Shown: one piece after another, positions 8,327 to 17,896 of the stretch
Numbering within the stretch: the first letter of the stretch is position 1
Layout: the number at the start of each line of letters is the position of its first letter
NCBI RefSeq assembly: GCF_000018065.1
Contig: NC_009840.1
Span: 434,001-498,000, forward strand
DNA from: Prochlorococcus marinus str. MIT 9215
GTDB taxonomy: Bacteria > Cyanobacteriota > Cyanobacteriia > PCC-6307 > Cyanobiaceae
Direction of reading: 5' to 3'
DNA: 64,000 bases
The notes under the pieces: generated by a model
The model's input: the letters and a program-made list of their open reading frames with translations, nothing else
Databases searched by the model: none
Told to the model about the DNA's origin: nothing
Program-made: the position numbers and the translations under genes

Positions 8327-9643
8327 TTGAGCATAGGATATCTACAAAGAAAGGCAGCTTGGGAAATTTTATTAAAAGTTAGTTCTGGTGATTTTTCTGA
8401 TCATGCTCTTGAAAAGGTTTTAAAAAATTATCAATTTAATTCTCTAGATATAGCTTTTATTACGGAATTATCTTTTGGATGCATAAGGTATAGAAAATTT
8501 CTTGATCTATGGACGGATCATACATCAAAAATTACTCATAAAAAGCAGCCTCCAAAGTTAAGGTGGCTTCTACATATAGGTTTATATCAACTATTGAAAA
8601 TGGATAAAATTCCATTTCCTGCTGCTATTTCTACTACTGTAGAAGTAGCTAAAAAAACAGATTTAAATGGTTTAGCGGGAACTGTAAATGCGATATTGAG
8701 AAATGCATCACGAAAATTAGAACAAAAAATTTTTCCGGAATTATCTTCTGATAAAAAAGAAAGAATTTCTTATCTTGAATCATTTCCATTATGGCTTGTG
8801 AAGGATCTTTATAAATGGGTCGGTAATAGCGAGGGTGAAAATATCATTAAGGCATTTAATAAAAAACCATCAATTGATTTGAGAATTAACCAATTAAAAA
8901 CTAATTTAGATAAATTTTTAATAGTACTTTATGAAAATAAAATTGATGCTGAAATTATTAAAGATTTACATAATGGAATTACTTTAAAATCTAATCCAAG
9001 ATCTATAAAAAATTTACCTGGATATAGTGATGGACTTTGGACAATTCAAGATAGATCTTCGCAGTGGATAGCACCTCTATTAAATCCAAAAGAAGGTGAA
9101 AAGATTTTAGATGCTTGTGCAGCTCCAGGAAGTAAGTCTACCCACTTGGCAGAATTAACAAATGATAGTGCTGAAATCCTTGCTGTAGATAGATCAGAAA
9201 AAAGATTGAAAATACTGCAATCAAATTTAGTAAGGTTAAATTTGAAATCTGTTAATACCCTTAAGGCTGATGCTACTAGTTTGATTGAATTAAATCCCAA
9301 GTTCATATCTTATTTTGATAAAATTTTGTTAGATGCACCATGTTCTGGGATTGGAACTCTTTCTCGGAATCCTGATTCTAGATGGTCTTTAAGTAAAGAA
9401 AAAATAAAATCCTTAACTTTATTGCAAGAAAAACTATTAGAGAAAATTTTTCCTCTTTTGAAAAAAGATGGCATTATGGTTTATTCAACTTGTACTATCT
9501 GTCCTGATGAAAATAATCTATTAATTGAAAAATTTATTGAAAAAAATAAAGGTTTAAAATTGGTTAGTCAAAAGCAAATTTTACCTAGATTAGACTATCC
9601 TGGTGATGGATTTTATTCTGCAATAATTTCTTATAAATCTTAA
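8327..9643 (+). CDS. rsmB: 16S rRNA m5C967 methyltransferase RsmB
   Basis: A 438-residue protein with an N-terminal NusB-like RNA-binding domain (about 1-140) and a C-terminal Rossmann methyltransferase domain. The SAM-binding loop DACAAPGSKS is at 262-271. The two catalytic cysteines typical of m5C methyltransferases are visible: PCSGIGTLSRNPD (C339) and YSTCTICPDEN (C389). It methylates C967 of 16S rRNA in other bacteria. The start appears to be TTG. It converges with the penicillin-binding protein gene with a nine-base gap. Confidence 0.95.
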   Translation: MSIGYLQRKAAWEILLKVSSGDFSDHALEKVLKNYQFNSLDIAFITELSFGCIRYRKFLDLWTDHTSKITHKKQPPKLRWLLHIGLYQLLKMDKIPFPAAISTTVEVAKKTDLNGLAGTVNAILRNASRKLEQKIFPELSSDKKERISYLESFPLWLVKDLYKWVGNSEGENIIKAFNKKPSIDLRINQLKTNLDKFLIVLYENKIDAEIIKDLHNGITLKSNPRSIKNLPGYSDGLWTIQDRSSQWIAPLLNPKEGEKILDACAAPGSKSTHLAELTNDSAEILAVDRSEKRLKILQSNLVRLNLKSVNTLKADATSLIELNPKFISYFDKILLDAPCSGIGTLSRNPDSRWSLSKEKIKSLTLLQEKLLEKIFPLLKKDGIMVYSTCTICPDENNLLIEKFIEKNKGLKLVSQKQILPRLDYPGDGFYSAIISYKS

Positions 9644-9652
9644 AAATATAAT

Positions 9653-11431
9653 TTATTTTTTAATTGGGATTTTATAAATTTCAGATATAAATTTCTTCCA
9701 TAAATAAGCAGCATTTCCACTAGATAATTCAGATTCCTTGTTATCGTCATAACCTATCCAGATCCCTGTTGTAAGGTTATCTATGGAACCAATAAACCAG
9801 AGATCTTTATTTCCATCAGATGTTCCTGTTTTTCCATAAATTTTCTTTCCTTTTATAGAGGCTGCTTGTGAAGTGCCTTCTTTGACAGATTTTTCAAGAA
9901 GTTTATTTATTTTCTTGTTTATTTTAAAATCTAATATTTTCTTGGAAATAGATTTGTTTTCCCAAATAGTTTGTTTTTTAAATGATTCTATTTTTTCTAT
10001 GATTTCAGGGCTTTGAATCTTTCCATTATTGTTTATTGCAGAATATACATTTGTGATGTTTAAAAGATTATCTCCATAGGAGCCAATAGCTAATGATGGG
10101 AATTCCTCAAACTCTTGCTCGTAACCTAGTCCAAATGAATTCGCTAAATTAATAATATTTTTTAAGCCGATTTTTTTTGTTATTGATATTGGAACGATAT
10201 TTGATGAACTTTTAAATGATTCAAGCAAAGATATTGAACCTCTATAGTCTTCAGAAAAATTTTTTGGGCAATAACTTTCCCAGCATTTTGGTAAATCTTC
10301 AAATTTATCGCTTAATTTTATTCCTTCAATTAATGCAGCAGCATAAGGAATTATTTTAAAAGTAGAACCTAAAGGTCTTATAGATGAAATTACTCTATTG
10401 AATTCATTAATTGATGGATTTTTGCTGGTTATCATTGTCTTTATTTTCCCTGTGTTTGATTCAATTGATAGAAGAGCAAACTCAAGTTCTTTAGGCCCAG
10501 CATATATTGATATGCTTTGTGCTTTTTCTTGCCAATTTTTGTTGATAGAAGATTTAATATTTAAAAACTTATAATCATTTTTATTTGCAATTATTCTATC
10601 TGTTTCCTCAAGAATAAAGTTTATTAGTAATTTATCATCTAAAAATTTATCAGCTGTTTGATAATTTAAGTTTATTTTCTCTTCAATAGCCTTATTCTTA
10701 CTAGCTAGAGAAATATATCCATCAAGATACATTGATTCAAGAACTTTATTTCTATTTTTAATAGCTAGTTCTATATTTTGGTAGGGTGAATAAATTGATG
10801 GAGCTGGAGCCAATCCCGCAATTAGTGCAATCTCTGATAAGGTTAATTCTTCTATAAGTTTTCCAAAATAAATTTGAGAAGCTTCGTTAACCCCATAGGC
10901 TCCTGATCCTAGATAAATATTATTTAAATATAATTTTAAAATTTGTTGTTTGTCATATTTAAATTCAAGTATTAGTGATAAAAATATTTCTTTGATTTTT
11001 CTTTGAATTTTTAAATCATTATTTAGAAAAAGTATTCTGGCAACTTGTTGAGTAATCGTACTTCCTCCCTCCTTAACATAACCACTTCTAATATTTTGAA
11101 AAATTGCACGTGAAATACTTTTTAAATCTATTCCATTGTGTTTATAAAATTTTTTATCTTCAGAGGAAATAAAAGCATTTTTTAAAAAAAGTGGAATTTG
11201 ATTTTGATTATTTTCTATTTCAAATTTGTGGCTTAATTTGCTCAGGATCTTATCATCAGAAGATGAAATTACATAAGAATATTTGGTTGCGCGAGACTTT
11301 TTATTTTTAGGGATGTCAAATTTTAATGTAGTAATTATTAAGCTAAAAATATAAATAGATATTCCAGAAAAAATTAATATAGGAATTATTAAAACAAAAT
11401 ATTTGGATTTAATTTTTTGCACCTTAAGCAA
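9653..11431 (-). CDS. Class A penicillin-binding protein (glycosyltransferase-transpeptidase)
   Basis: A 592-residue bifunctional peptidoglycan synthase. One N-terminal membrane anchor (about 11-36) precedes a GT51 glycosyltransferase domain with EDKKFYKHNGID (E91) and GGSTITQQ (122-129). The transpeptidase domain has S356-T-F-K359 (SxxK), S409-S-N411 (SxN) and K534-T-G536 (KTG). It polymerises lipid II and crosslinks peptidoglycan at the outer face of the inner membrane. The protein is short and lysine/isoleucine-rich for a class A PBP, as expected in this AT-rich genome. Its start overlaps the end of chlG by eight bases on the same strand, suggesting cotranscription. Confidence 0.93.
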   Translation of the reverse strand: MLKVQKIKSKYFVLIIPILIFSGISIYIFSLIITTLKFDIPKNKKSRATKYSYVISSSDDKILSKLSHKFEIENNQNQIPLFLKNAFISSEDKKFYKHNGIDLKSISRAIFQNIRSGYVKEGGSTITQQVARILFLNNDLKIQRKIKEIFLSLILEFKYDKQQILKLYLNNIYLGSGAYGVNEASQIYFGKLIEELTLSEIALIAGLAPAPSIYSPYQNIELAIKNRNKVLESMYLDGYISLASKNKAIEEKINLNYQTADKFLDDKLLINFILEETDRIIANKNDYKFLNIKSSINKNWQEKAQSISIYAGPKELEFALLSIESNTGKIKTMITSKNPSINEFNRVISSIRPLGSTFKIIPYAAALIEGIKLSDKFEDLPKCWESYCPKNFSEDYRGSISLLESFKSSSNIVPISITKKIGLKNIINLANSFGLGYEQEFEEFPSLAIGSYGDNLLNITNVYSAINNNGKIQSPEIIEKIESFKKQTIWENKSISKKILDFKINKKINKLLEKSVKEGTSQAASIKGKKIYGKTGTSDGNKDLWFIGSIDNLTTGIWIGYDDNKESELSSGNAAYLWKKFISEIYKIPIKK

Positions 11432-12371
11432 CTAAAAAACTATGTCCTATCGCTAAGGCTGTAACTAACATTCCAGTAATAAGGAAAGGTTGGGCACTTG
11501 CTTGATATTTGACATCAAATTTTAGAGGATCTCTTAGTAACCACATATCTTGAAATGTAATTTGTGGAATTACCAATAAAACTAAAATTACAGAGGCTAA
11601 ATGTTGACCAATAATGACTAATACAATAACCATTGCTAATTGAAAAATGTCAATCAGTCCTGCACTTATTCGACTTGCATTTTTTATTCCAAATACTACT
11701 GGTAAAGAGTTTAGGCCTAGCTTTGAGTCTCCTTCAACGCTTTTGAAATCATTAATAACAGCAATACCAAGTCCAGAGAGGCTATAAGCAAGTGTTAGTA
11801 ATGCCGTCACAACAGTTAATTTCCCAAACAAGGCTTGTCCTGCCCACCAAGGTAAAGCTATATATGATGCTCCTAATGCATAATTTCCAAGCCATCCATT
11901 TTGTTTTAATTTAAGAGGTGGAGCAGAATATATATAACTAACAAAAGATCCCCCTAATGCTAAAAGTAAGACGGAAGGAAAGTTATGTTTGGCATATAAA
12001 TCTAATAGAAAAGCAACAACTAAACCTGCAATAAGTAATACCCAGATTTGAATTTTTACATCTTTAATTGAAATCTTTCCAGAAGGTATTGGTCTATTTG
12101 GTTCATTAATTGCGTCAATATCTTTATCAAAAAAGTCATTTATGGTTTGTGTATAACCTGCTAGAAGTGGTCCGCTCATTAACATGCATGCTAGTGAAGC
12201 TAAAACATTACTAAATGTCCATTCGAAATTTCCACTTGCTGCTGCGCCACAAATAACGCCCCATATCAAAGGGATCCAAGTAATTGGCTTCATTAACTGT
12301 ATACGGAGTTTCCATATACTTGAAGTTTCAGATGCACCTTTAATTCCTAATAGTTGTTTTGGATCATTCAC
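11424..12371 (-). CDS. chlG: Chlorophyll synthase ChlG
   Basis: A 315-residue polytopic UbiA-family prenyltransferase that attaches the geranylgeranyl/phytyl tail to chlorophyllide in the last step of chlorophyll synthesis. The first Asp-rich motif is NDFFDKDIDAINEPNRPIPS (78-97) and the second NDFKSVEGDSKLGLNSLP (208-225); these and the N-terminal tail match cyanobacterial ChlG rather than the 4-hydroxybenzoate enzymes. About eight to nine membrane spans are visible. It follows the DUF2862 gene by eight bases and overlaps the PBP gene downstream. Confidence 0.95.
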   Translation of the reverse strand: MNDPKQLLGIKGASETSSIWKLRIQLMKPITWIPLIWGVICGAAASGNFEWTFSNVLASLACMLMSGPLLAGYTQTINDFFDKDIDAINEPNRPIPSGKISIKDVKIQIWVLLIAGLVVAFLLDLYAKHNFPSVLLLALGGSFVSYIYSAPPLKLKQNGWLGNYALGASYIALPWWAGQALFGKLTVVTALLTLAYSLSGLGIAVINDFKSVEGDSKLGLNSLPVVFGIKNASRISAGLIDIFQLAMVIVLVIIGQHLASVILVLLVIPQITFQDMWLLRDPLKFDVKYQASAQPFLITGMLVTALAIGHSFLVA

Positions 12372-12379
12372 TTTACTCT

Positions 12380-12604
12380 CTAACCTTTCTCAATTTCTTC
12401 TGGGAAAAACCAGTTTTGCTTACCATTCTGAAATTTTGCGGTGATTCCAATACTCCTGCCGTCTGTCATCTTATAGCCTGTTATTACGGCTTTAGGATCA
12501 GAGGATATTTGATCAATTAATTTCGCCGGTAGTCTATCTTTTACTTTGTTAATGTTAATTTTGATTTTACTACCGATTTTGGGTAATAATTTTGTTTCAG
12601 CCAT
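12380..12604 (-). CDS. DUF2862 family small protein
   Basis: A 74-residue basic soluble protein. The start MAETKLLPKIGSKIKI and end NGKQNWFFPEEIEKG match DUF2862, a cyanobacterial and plastid-lineage family of unknown role that looks like a small beta-barrel (a PKIGSKIKI strand, a GYKMTDG turn, and a C-terminal NWFFPEE). It lies directly upstream of chlG on the same strand. It is divergent from hisF over a 59-base spacer. Confidence 0.85.
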   Translation of the reverse strand: MAETKLLPKIGSKIKININKVKDRLPAKLIDQISSDPKAVITGYKMTDGRSIGITAKFQNGKQNWFFPEEIEKG

Positions 12605-12663
12605 AAGAGGTAAAATGGAAGCTATTATGCAAGATTAACAGCATTTGGACAATTTTTACTAAA

Positions 12664-13434
12664 ATGGTAGCTCTTCGTTTAATTCCTTGTTTAGATGTCG
12701 CCAATGGCAGAGTCGTTAAAGGTGTAAATTTTGTTAACTTGAGAGATTCAGGTGATCCTGTTGAATTAGCTTGTAGATATTCTGATGAAGGCGCAGATGA
12801 ATTAGTATTTTTAGATATTAGAGCAAGTGTGGAGAATAGGAATACATTAGTTAACCTTGTTTCTAGGACAGCAAAATCAGTAAAAATCCCTTTTACAGTA
12901 GGTGGAGGCATAGATTCTGTTTCTTCTATTAATGATCTTTTAAGAGCAGGAGCGGATAAAGTGAGTTTGAATTCCTCAGCCGTAATAAATCCTGATTTAA
13001 TTTCTGAAAGTTCTAGAGAGTTTGGTAATCAATGCATCGTTATAGCAATTGATGCTCGAAGAAAAGTTGATAAGGTTGGTGAGTGGGAGGTATATGTAAA
13101 AGGAGGGCGAGAAAATACTGGTATAGATGTATTAAGTTGGGCAAAGAAAGTTGAGGAATTAGGCGCGGGGGAAATTTTGCTTACTTCAATGGATGGGGAC
13201 GGAACACAGAATGGATATGATTTACATTTGACAGAATCCGTTGCAAATATTGTTGATATACCAGTAATTGCATCGGGAGGGGCAGGCTCTCTAGAAGATA
13301 TTTATGATGTTTTCAAAGAAGGCAGGGCATCAGCAGCACTTTTAGCATCATTACTTCATGATAAGAAACTTACTTTAAAAGAAATAAAAACTTTCCTCCT
13401 CGAAAAAAAACTTCCAATTAGACCATATGAATAA
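12664..13434 (+). CDS. hisF: Imidazole glycerol phosphate synthase cyclase subunit HisF
   Basis: A 256-residue (beta/alpha)8 barrel of exact family length. The catalytic aspartates are D11 ([14 protein letters not shown]) and D130 (VIAIDARRK), and phosphate-binding loops appear in FTVGGGI (77-83) and VIASGGAG. With HisH it converts PRFAR to imidazole glycerol phosphate and AICAR in histidine biosynthesis. HisH is not encoded beside it, as expected where his genes are scattered. It is followed by menG after about 43 bases. Confidence 0.97.
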   Translation: MVALRLIPCLDVANGRVVKGVNFVNLRDSGDPVELACRYSDEGADELVFLDIRASVENRNTLVNLVSRTAKSVKIPFTVGGGIDSVSSINDLLRAGADKVSLNSSAVINPDLISESSREFGNQCIVIAIDARRKVDKVGEWEVYVKGGRENTGIDVLSWAKKVEELGAGEILLTSMDGDGTQNGYDLHLTESVANIVDIPVIASGGAGSLEDIYDVFKEGRASAALLASLLHDKKLTLKEIKTFLLEKKLPIRPYE

Positions 13435-13477
13435 AAATTTAATTTAATCTCAAAAAAAATAAGTTTAAAATTTAAGA

Positions 13478-14179
13478 ATGAAATTCACAAAAACTATCGA
13501 AGTCAAAAATATATTTAATAAAATTTCTTATAAATATGACTTTTTAAATAATTTATTAAGTTTTGGGCTGCACAAATTATGGAAAAGGAAATTAGTTAAT
13601 TTATTGGAACCTTTAAATGGTGAAGATTGGGCTGATTTGTGCTGCGGAACTGGAGATTTAGCATTCTTAATTTCTGAGAGAGTTGGTCCAATGGGCTCAA
13701 TTACTGGAATTGATAGTGCAGAGGATATTTTAAATATTGCAAAAAAAAAATCAGAGCTAAAAAAAAATAAATTTATTAAGTGGGAAATTCAAGATGTATT
13801 AGAAATTAATGTTTATTCAAAAAAATTTGATGGGATTTGCATGTCATATGGACTAAGAAACTTAACTAATGTTAAAGAAGGAATAAAAAAGGTTTTTTAT
13901 CTTTTGAAGGATAAAGGAAGGGCAGGATTTTTGGATTTTAATCACTCAAGAAAAAGTTCTTTATCCAATATTTTTCAGAAAATTTATTTGAGATTTATTG
14001 TAGTAACCATTTCGCGGCTTTTTAATTTAGGTCCAGAGTACGAATATATTGAAAAAAGTATTACAAATTTTCCAAAGAAAAATGAGCTTATAAATATTGC
14101 TGAGGATGTTGGATTTAAAAAAGCTGAATATAGGACTATCTTGGGGGGGCAAATGGGAATACTAATTTTAACTAAATAA
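13478..14179 (+). CDS. menG: UbiE/MenG methyltransferase (demethylphylloquinone methyltransferase)
   Basis: A 233-residue SAM methyltransferase of the UbiE/COQ5 family. The SAM motif is DLCCGTGDL (53-61), followed by TGIDSAEDIL (about 76-85) and the family segment SYGLRNLTNVKEG. In cyanobacteria this family member performs the last methylation of phylloquinone, the photosystem I A1 cofactor, since ubiquinone is absent. The N-terminal VKNIFNKISYKYDFLNNLLS is characteristic. The stop codon lies within a hairpin shared with the convergent DUF721 gene. Confidence 0.92.
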   Translation: MKFTKTIEVKNIFNKISYKYDFLNNLLSFGLHKLWKRKLVNLLEPLNGEDWADLCCGTGDLAFLISERVGPMGSITGIDSAEDILNIAKKKSELKKNKFIKWEIQDVLEINVYSKKFDGICMSYGLRNLTNVKEGIKKVFYLLKDKGRAGFLDFNHSRKSSLSNIFQKIYLRFIVVTISRLFNLGPEYEYIEKSITNFPKKNELINIAEDVGFKKAEYRTILGGQMGILILTK

Positions 14180-14190
14180 AGAATTTAGTT
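14170..14190. terminator. Hairpin spanning the stop codons of menG and the DUF721 gene
   Basis: AACTAAAT and ATTTAGTT form a perfect 8-bp stem with a five-base loop, followed on the + strand by ATTTATTTTT. The stem includes the menG stop codon and reaches into the stop of the converging gene. It is probably the menG terminator; it looks weaker in the other direction, where the downstream tract is mixed A/T. Confidence 0.5.
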
Positions 14191-14715
14191 ATTTATTTTT
14201 CTCCAACAAAAAGAACACTTACCCCATCTTTTGATTTCACCCTCAGGAGTAGGGGAATTACAGAGAGTACAAATGTTCATATTATTTTGATGGATTCTAC
14301 TTGGATGATTTGCCCAAACTATCTTTGCATTATTAGCTTTGATATTTTTATTTTTAATTTCATAATTTTGTATTATTTTTATTTCATTCAAAGTTATTCC
14401 AATTTTCTCGATTCTCTCTTTTAATTTATGCTTGTTGTAGATTAAAGCTTGGCGCCACTGTGGATGATTTACCGCAATAGTAAGTATTTTTTTTTCAATA
14501 TTTAATGGTTCGCATTCTTGAAATAGTTCTAAACCGATTAAGTTCTTCCAGTTTTCATTGATTTTAGAAAGTTTATCTAAGTCTCCCCATGATTTTTTGA
14601 AATTATCAAGACAATTTTTTAATGGATTTAGATTTCTTCTATTCACTATTGGCAAATACTTTTTGTCCAATTTGTAAAATTTACTTATTAAGACTAAAGT
14701 TAGTCTAATCTTCAA
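14185..14715 (-). CDS. DUF721 (DciA-like) protein with C-terminal zinc-ribbon-like motif
   Basis: A 176-residue protein. The middle part (about 45-105, including NHPQWRQALIYNKHKLKERI) fits DUF721, the domain of DciA, the replicative helicase loader in bacteria that lack DnaC. The C-terminus carries two CxxC pairs at C149/C152 and C167/C170 (CTLCNSPTP and KCSFCWRK), which should bind zinc. It is divergent from birA by 30 bases. The DciA role is an inference from the family; the N-terminal 20 residues may include an over-long start. Confidence 0.75.
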   Translation of the reverse strand: MKIRLTLVLISKFYKLDKKYLPIVNRRNLNPLKNCLDNFKKSWGDLDKLSKINENWKNLIGLELFQECEPLNIEKKILTIAVNHPQWRQALIYNKHKLKERIEKIGITLNEIKIIQNYEIKNKNIKANNAKIVWANHPSRIHQNNMNICTLCNSPTPEGEIKRWGKCSFCWRKINN

Positions 14716-14745
14716 AAAGATGCTCGTTGTTTTAATAAAGAATTT

Positions 14746-15495
14746 GTGAAAGTTATTGGATCTGCAGCTAAGACAGTTTTTTATTTAAAAAAAATTCAGG
14801 GTCAATATCCCATCTGGAGACTTCTTTACAAAATCAAATGTAAAAGTACTGAAAATGAGCTAACAAAATTGGTTGGATATTCTGCAATAAAGAAAAACCA
14901 ACCAGTAGCGATAATAGCAAGAGAACAGTTCTCAGGGGTTGGACAAAACTCAAAAACTTGGGTTTCTCCAAAAGGCGGGATTTGGTTAAGTGCAGCTTAC
15001 CCAATATTTTCAAAAGAATTTGCATGTCAAATATTTAATTTATCTTTAGGTATTAAGTTATGTGAAATGCTTAGACAAGAGAATATAAATGTTTGTTTGA
15101 AATGGCCAAATGATATTTTTTTTGGTTCAAAAAAGTTGATTGGATTTTTACCAAGGGTTATAACAAGAGGCAAGGAAATTATCTATGTAAGAGTAGGACT
15201 TGGCATGAATGTTTTAAATTACACTCCATCAGAAGGTATTTCATTATCAAAAGTACTGCAAACTAAGAATATTAATCAACATTATTGGACAGCCAAAGTT
15301 CTTAAAGCTTTTAATGATTCAATTGAATGTAATAAGAAGAAAGAATATGTTATTAAATCTGCAAATAAGTTTCTTACTAAAAGTTTTTTACCTAGTGGTT
15401 ATTGTCCTCATACATGGAAAATTAAAGATATTGATTCCAATGGGAATTTAAGAATTGAAAATGAAACTCAACTTAAGGTAATTAGAAGGTTTTGA
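14746..15495 (+). CDS. birA: Biotin--[acetyl-CoA-carboxylase] ligase BirA, catalytic domain only
   Basis: A 249-residue biotin protein ligase without the N-terminal DNA-binding domain. KWPNDIFFGSKKLIGFL (119-135) is the conserved core that contacts biotin and ATP. The loop that normally reads GRGRxGR is here GVGQNSK (64-70), followed by the usual tryptophan, so two positively charged positions are replaced. It biotinylates the BCCP subunit of acetyl-CoA carboxylase. The start is GTG. It is divergent from the DUF721 gene and ends two bases from the convergent ABC ATPase gene. Confidence 0.88.
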   Translation: MKVIGSAAKTVFYLKKIQGQYPIWRLLYKIKCKSTENELTKLVGYSAIKKNQPVAIIAREQFSGVGQNSKTWVSPKGGIWLSAAYPIFSKEFACQIFNLSLGIKLCEMLRQENINVCLKWPNDIFFGSKKLIGFLPRVITRGKEIIYVRVGLGMNVLNYTPSEGISLSKVLQTKNINQHYWTAKVLKAFNDSIECNKKKEYVIKSANKFLTKSFLPSGYCPHTWKIKDIDSNGNLRIENETQLKVIRRF

Positions 15496-15497
15496 AT

Positions 15498-16184
15498 TTA
15501 ATTAACTTTTAATTCAACTATTCTTCCATCTTTGAATTTGGCTATTTTTTTTGCACGATTTGCGACTTCATCTTCATGGGTAACTAAAACTATAGTTATT
15601 CCAGATTCATGAAGTTTGTCAAAAAGATCTAATACATCATCAGTGGTTTTTGAATCTAGTGCTCCAGTAGGTTCGTCTGCTAACAAAATTGCAGGGTTAT
15701 TGATAATAGCCCTCGCAATAGCAACGCGTTGTTGTTGACCTCCGGATAATTGGTTTGGACGATTATTCATTCTTTCTGAAAGGCCAACTTTTTTTAGGGC
15801 ATTCTTACCGAGCTCTAATCTTTGCTCAGGATCAATACCAGCATAAATCATGGGCAAAGTTACGTTTTCAAGCGCAGTTGCGTCTGAAAGAAGATGAAAT
15901 TGTTGAAAAACGAAGCCTAATTTTTGGTTACGTATTTCCGCGAGCTCATCATCAGATAAATTTTCAACAGGAATACCATTTAATTTATAAATACCTTCAG
16001 ATGGTCTATCTAAACATCCAATAATATTCATGGCTGTACTTTTGCCTGAGCCACTAGCTCCCATTACAGCTAAATAATCTCCTTTATAAATTTCTAAGTT
16101 TATGCTTTCTAAGGCTTTTACAGTTAGATCCTCTTTCCCATATGTTTTAGATATATTTTCTAAACTCGCTACTATCTTTGACAT
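15498..16184 (-). CDS. ABC transporter ATPase, DevA/LolD/MacB type
   Basis: A 228-residue ATPase subunit. Walker A GASGSGKST is at 42-50, the signature LSGGQ at 146-150, Walker B ILLADEP at about 166-172, and a switch histidine in LVTHE. Residues after the Q-loop (FVFQQFHLLSDATALENV) fit the DevA/LolD subgroup that pairs with MacB/DevC-type permeases for lipid or glycolipid export. No permease or membrane-fusion partner is next to it. It follows ndhB by 16 bases on the same strand. Confidence 0.88.
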   Translation of the reverse strand: MSKIVASLENISKTYGKEDLTVKALESINLEIYKGDYLAVMGASGSGKSTAMNIIGCLDRPSEGIYKLNGIPVENLSDDELAEIRNQKLGFVFQQFHLLSDATALENVTLPMIYAGIDPEQRLELGKNALKKVGLSERMNNRPNQLSGGQQQRVAIARAIINNPAILLADEPTGALDSKTTDDVLDLFDKLHESGITIVLVTHEDEVANRAKKIAKFKDGRIVELKVN

Positions 16185-16200
16185 TTATTGAAGAATTCTT

Positions 16201-17721
16201 CTAGGAAATGTTGTTTGCTGTAGCAATAATATCTTGTAAGAAAGGAGTTTCTGAAACTGCTGTGTTAGCTAATTTAAAAAGAGGATTAGAAAGGATTCCT
16301 CCAAGAGCAGTTACTGCGACGCAAGTATAAAGTGCAACTCTTAAGGGAGGTAATCCTACAATGCCCCAATTAATTTCAGGATATGATTTGACTATTTCAG
16401 AAGCTTCCTGTGGTTCTTTTACTACCATCATTTTTATCACTGAAATGTAGTAATAAATAGATATAACTGAAGTTACTAATCCAACTATTACTAATAGATA
16501 TTGATGATTTGCCCAACCTGCAAAGAATAAGTATATCTTTCCAAAAAATCCTAACATTGGAGGTAAACCTCCTAGAGATAGAAGACAAAGGCTTAAGCCT
16601 AATGTAATAAGAGGATCTTTTTGGTAAAGTCCTGAGTAATCGAGAATTCTGTCAGAGCCAGTTCTTAGTGAGAAGAGTATTACACAAGAGAATGCACCCA
16701 AATTCATAAACAAATATGCAGCCAAATATAAAACAGCTGCTGATAAACCATCTTGTGTGCCAGATACTATTCCAATCATTACAAATCCCGCTTGTCCAAT
16801 AGAACTGTAAGCCAGCATCCTCTTCATTGAGGTTTGAGCTAGAGCTACAACATTTCCTAGAGCCATACTCAATATGGCTAAAATAGTAAATAAAAGTTTC
16901 CATTCTTCGTCAAAAGAAGAGAAAGTTGTGCTTAATATTCTTATTGCAAATGCAAAGCCCGCTGTTTTTGAACCAACAGATAAAAAAGCTACTACAGGTG
17001 TAGGTGAACCCTCATATACATCAGGAGTCCATTGATGAAAGGGAACTGCAGCAATTTTAAATGCAACTGTTGATAAGACAAATACAAGAGCTAAAGAAGT
17101 AATAAAGGATGGCTTATTGATAATCTCTAAACCTATTGTCGCTAAGTTTGTTGAACCACTTAATCCATAAAGAAAAGAGGATCCATACAAGTAGACAGCA
17201 GCAGCAGCTGATCCAACAAGGAGATATTTTAAGGCCGCTTCTGAACTTCTTGGATCTCTCTTGAGGTAACCAGAAAGTAAGTAGCTTGCTACAGATAAAG
17301 TTTCCAGAGATATAAATACACTAATAAGGTCAGTAGATCCACACAAAAGCATTGCACCAAGGGTAGCCGAAAGAACTATCGCAGCAAATTCGCCTATAGG
17401 ACTACCACTTTGTTCTGTATATCGCCAACTTATAAGCAAAGAAACTAAAGTTGATAAAGATATTATTGCTCTAAATGAGATTGCTAAATTATCTGAATTA
17501 AAGGACCCAAGGAATGCGCTTTCTACTGGATTACTCCATTGCAAGGCCAAACTAAGAAGAGAACTGCCAATTGATAGATAGCAAATTATTGGTGCCCATT
17601 TTGATGCAGTTTTTTCTCCAGCTAAATCTACAAGAAGTGTTCCAACAATACCTAGTAAAATAAAAGCCTCTGGAATAATGGCTTGAGCATTTAAATTAAT
17701 TGTAAAGATTTCGTTGGGCAC
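16201..17721 (-). CDS. ndhB: NAD(P)H-quinone oxidoreductase subunit 2 (NdhB)
   Basis: A 506-residue membrane subunit of the cyanobacterial NDH-1 complex, with about 14 spans and the antiporter-like core: a glutamate in the fifth-span region ([21 protein letters not shown]), a lysine after it ([12 protein letters not shown]), and [20 protein letters not shown]. It takes part in proton pumping during cyclic electron flow, respiration and CO2 uptake. It is divergent from topA across a 175-base intergenic region and is followed by the DevA-type ATPase gene. Confidence 0.96.
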   Translation of the reverse strand: MPNEIFTINLNAQAIIPEAFILLGIVGTLLVDLAGEKTASKWAPIICYLSIGSSLLSLALQWSNPVESAFLGSFNSDNLAISFRAIISLSTLVSLLISWRYTEQSGSPIGEFAAIVLSATLGAMLLCGSTDLISVFISLETLSVASYLLSGYLKRDPRSSEAALKYLLVGSAAAAVYLYGSSFLYGLSGSTNLATIGLEIINKPSFITSLALVFVLSTVAFKIAAVPFHQWTPDVYEGSPTPVVAFLSVGSKTAGFAFAIRILSTTFSSFDEEWKLLFTILAILSMALGNVVALAQTSMKRMLAYSSIGQAGFVMIGIVSGTQDGLSAAVLYLAAYLFMNLGAFSCVILFSLRTGSDRILDYSGLYQKDPLITLGLSLCLLSLGGLPPMLGFFGKIYLFFAGWANHQYLLVIVGLVTSVISIYYYISVIKMMVVKEPQEASEIVKSYPEINWGIVGLPPLRVALYTCVAVTALGGILSNPLFKLANTAVSETPFLQDIIATANNIS

Positions 17722-17785
17722 TTTATTAAATTGGATTAAATTAAATGTTTGATTGTAATGGTCTAAGAGTTAATCTTAACTTAAT

Positions 17786-17791
17786 TATAAT
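17786..17791 (+). promoter_or_regulatory. Candidate -10 box for topA
   Basis: TATAAT lies about 105 bases before the topA start in the ndhB/topA divergent spacer. No convincing -35 is seen at 16-18 bases, which is common in this lineage but leaves the call weak. Confidence 0.25.
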
Positions 17792-17896
17792 TTGTGGGTA
17801 TGATTTTTGAAATTTTCAGGAGAAATTACTTGAAAAAGCTTCAAATAACCATAATATGCCCTAACTGAACAAAAACACTAATTTTTGAAATAAACC

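Noticed and set aside
12597-12911. Minus-strand reading frame overlapping the start of hisF
   Set aside because: It is antisense to the clear hisF coding sequence and lacks family features.
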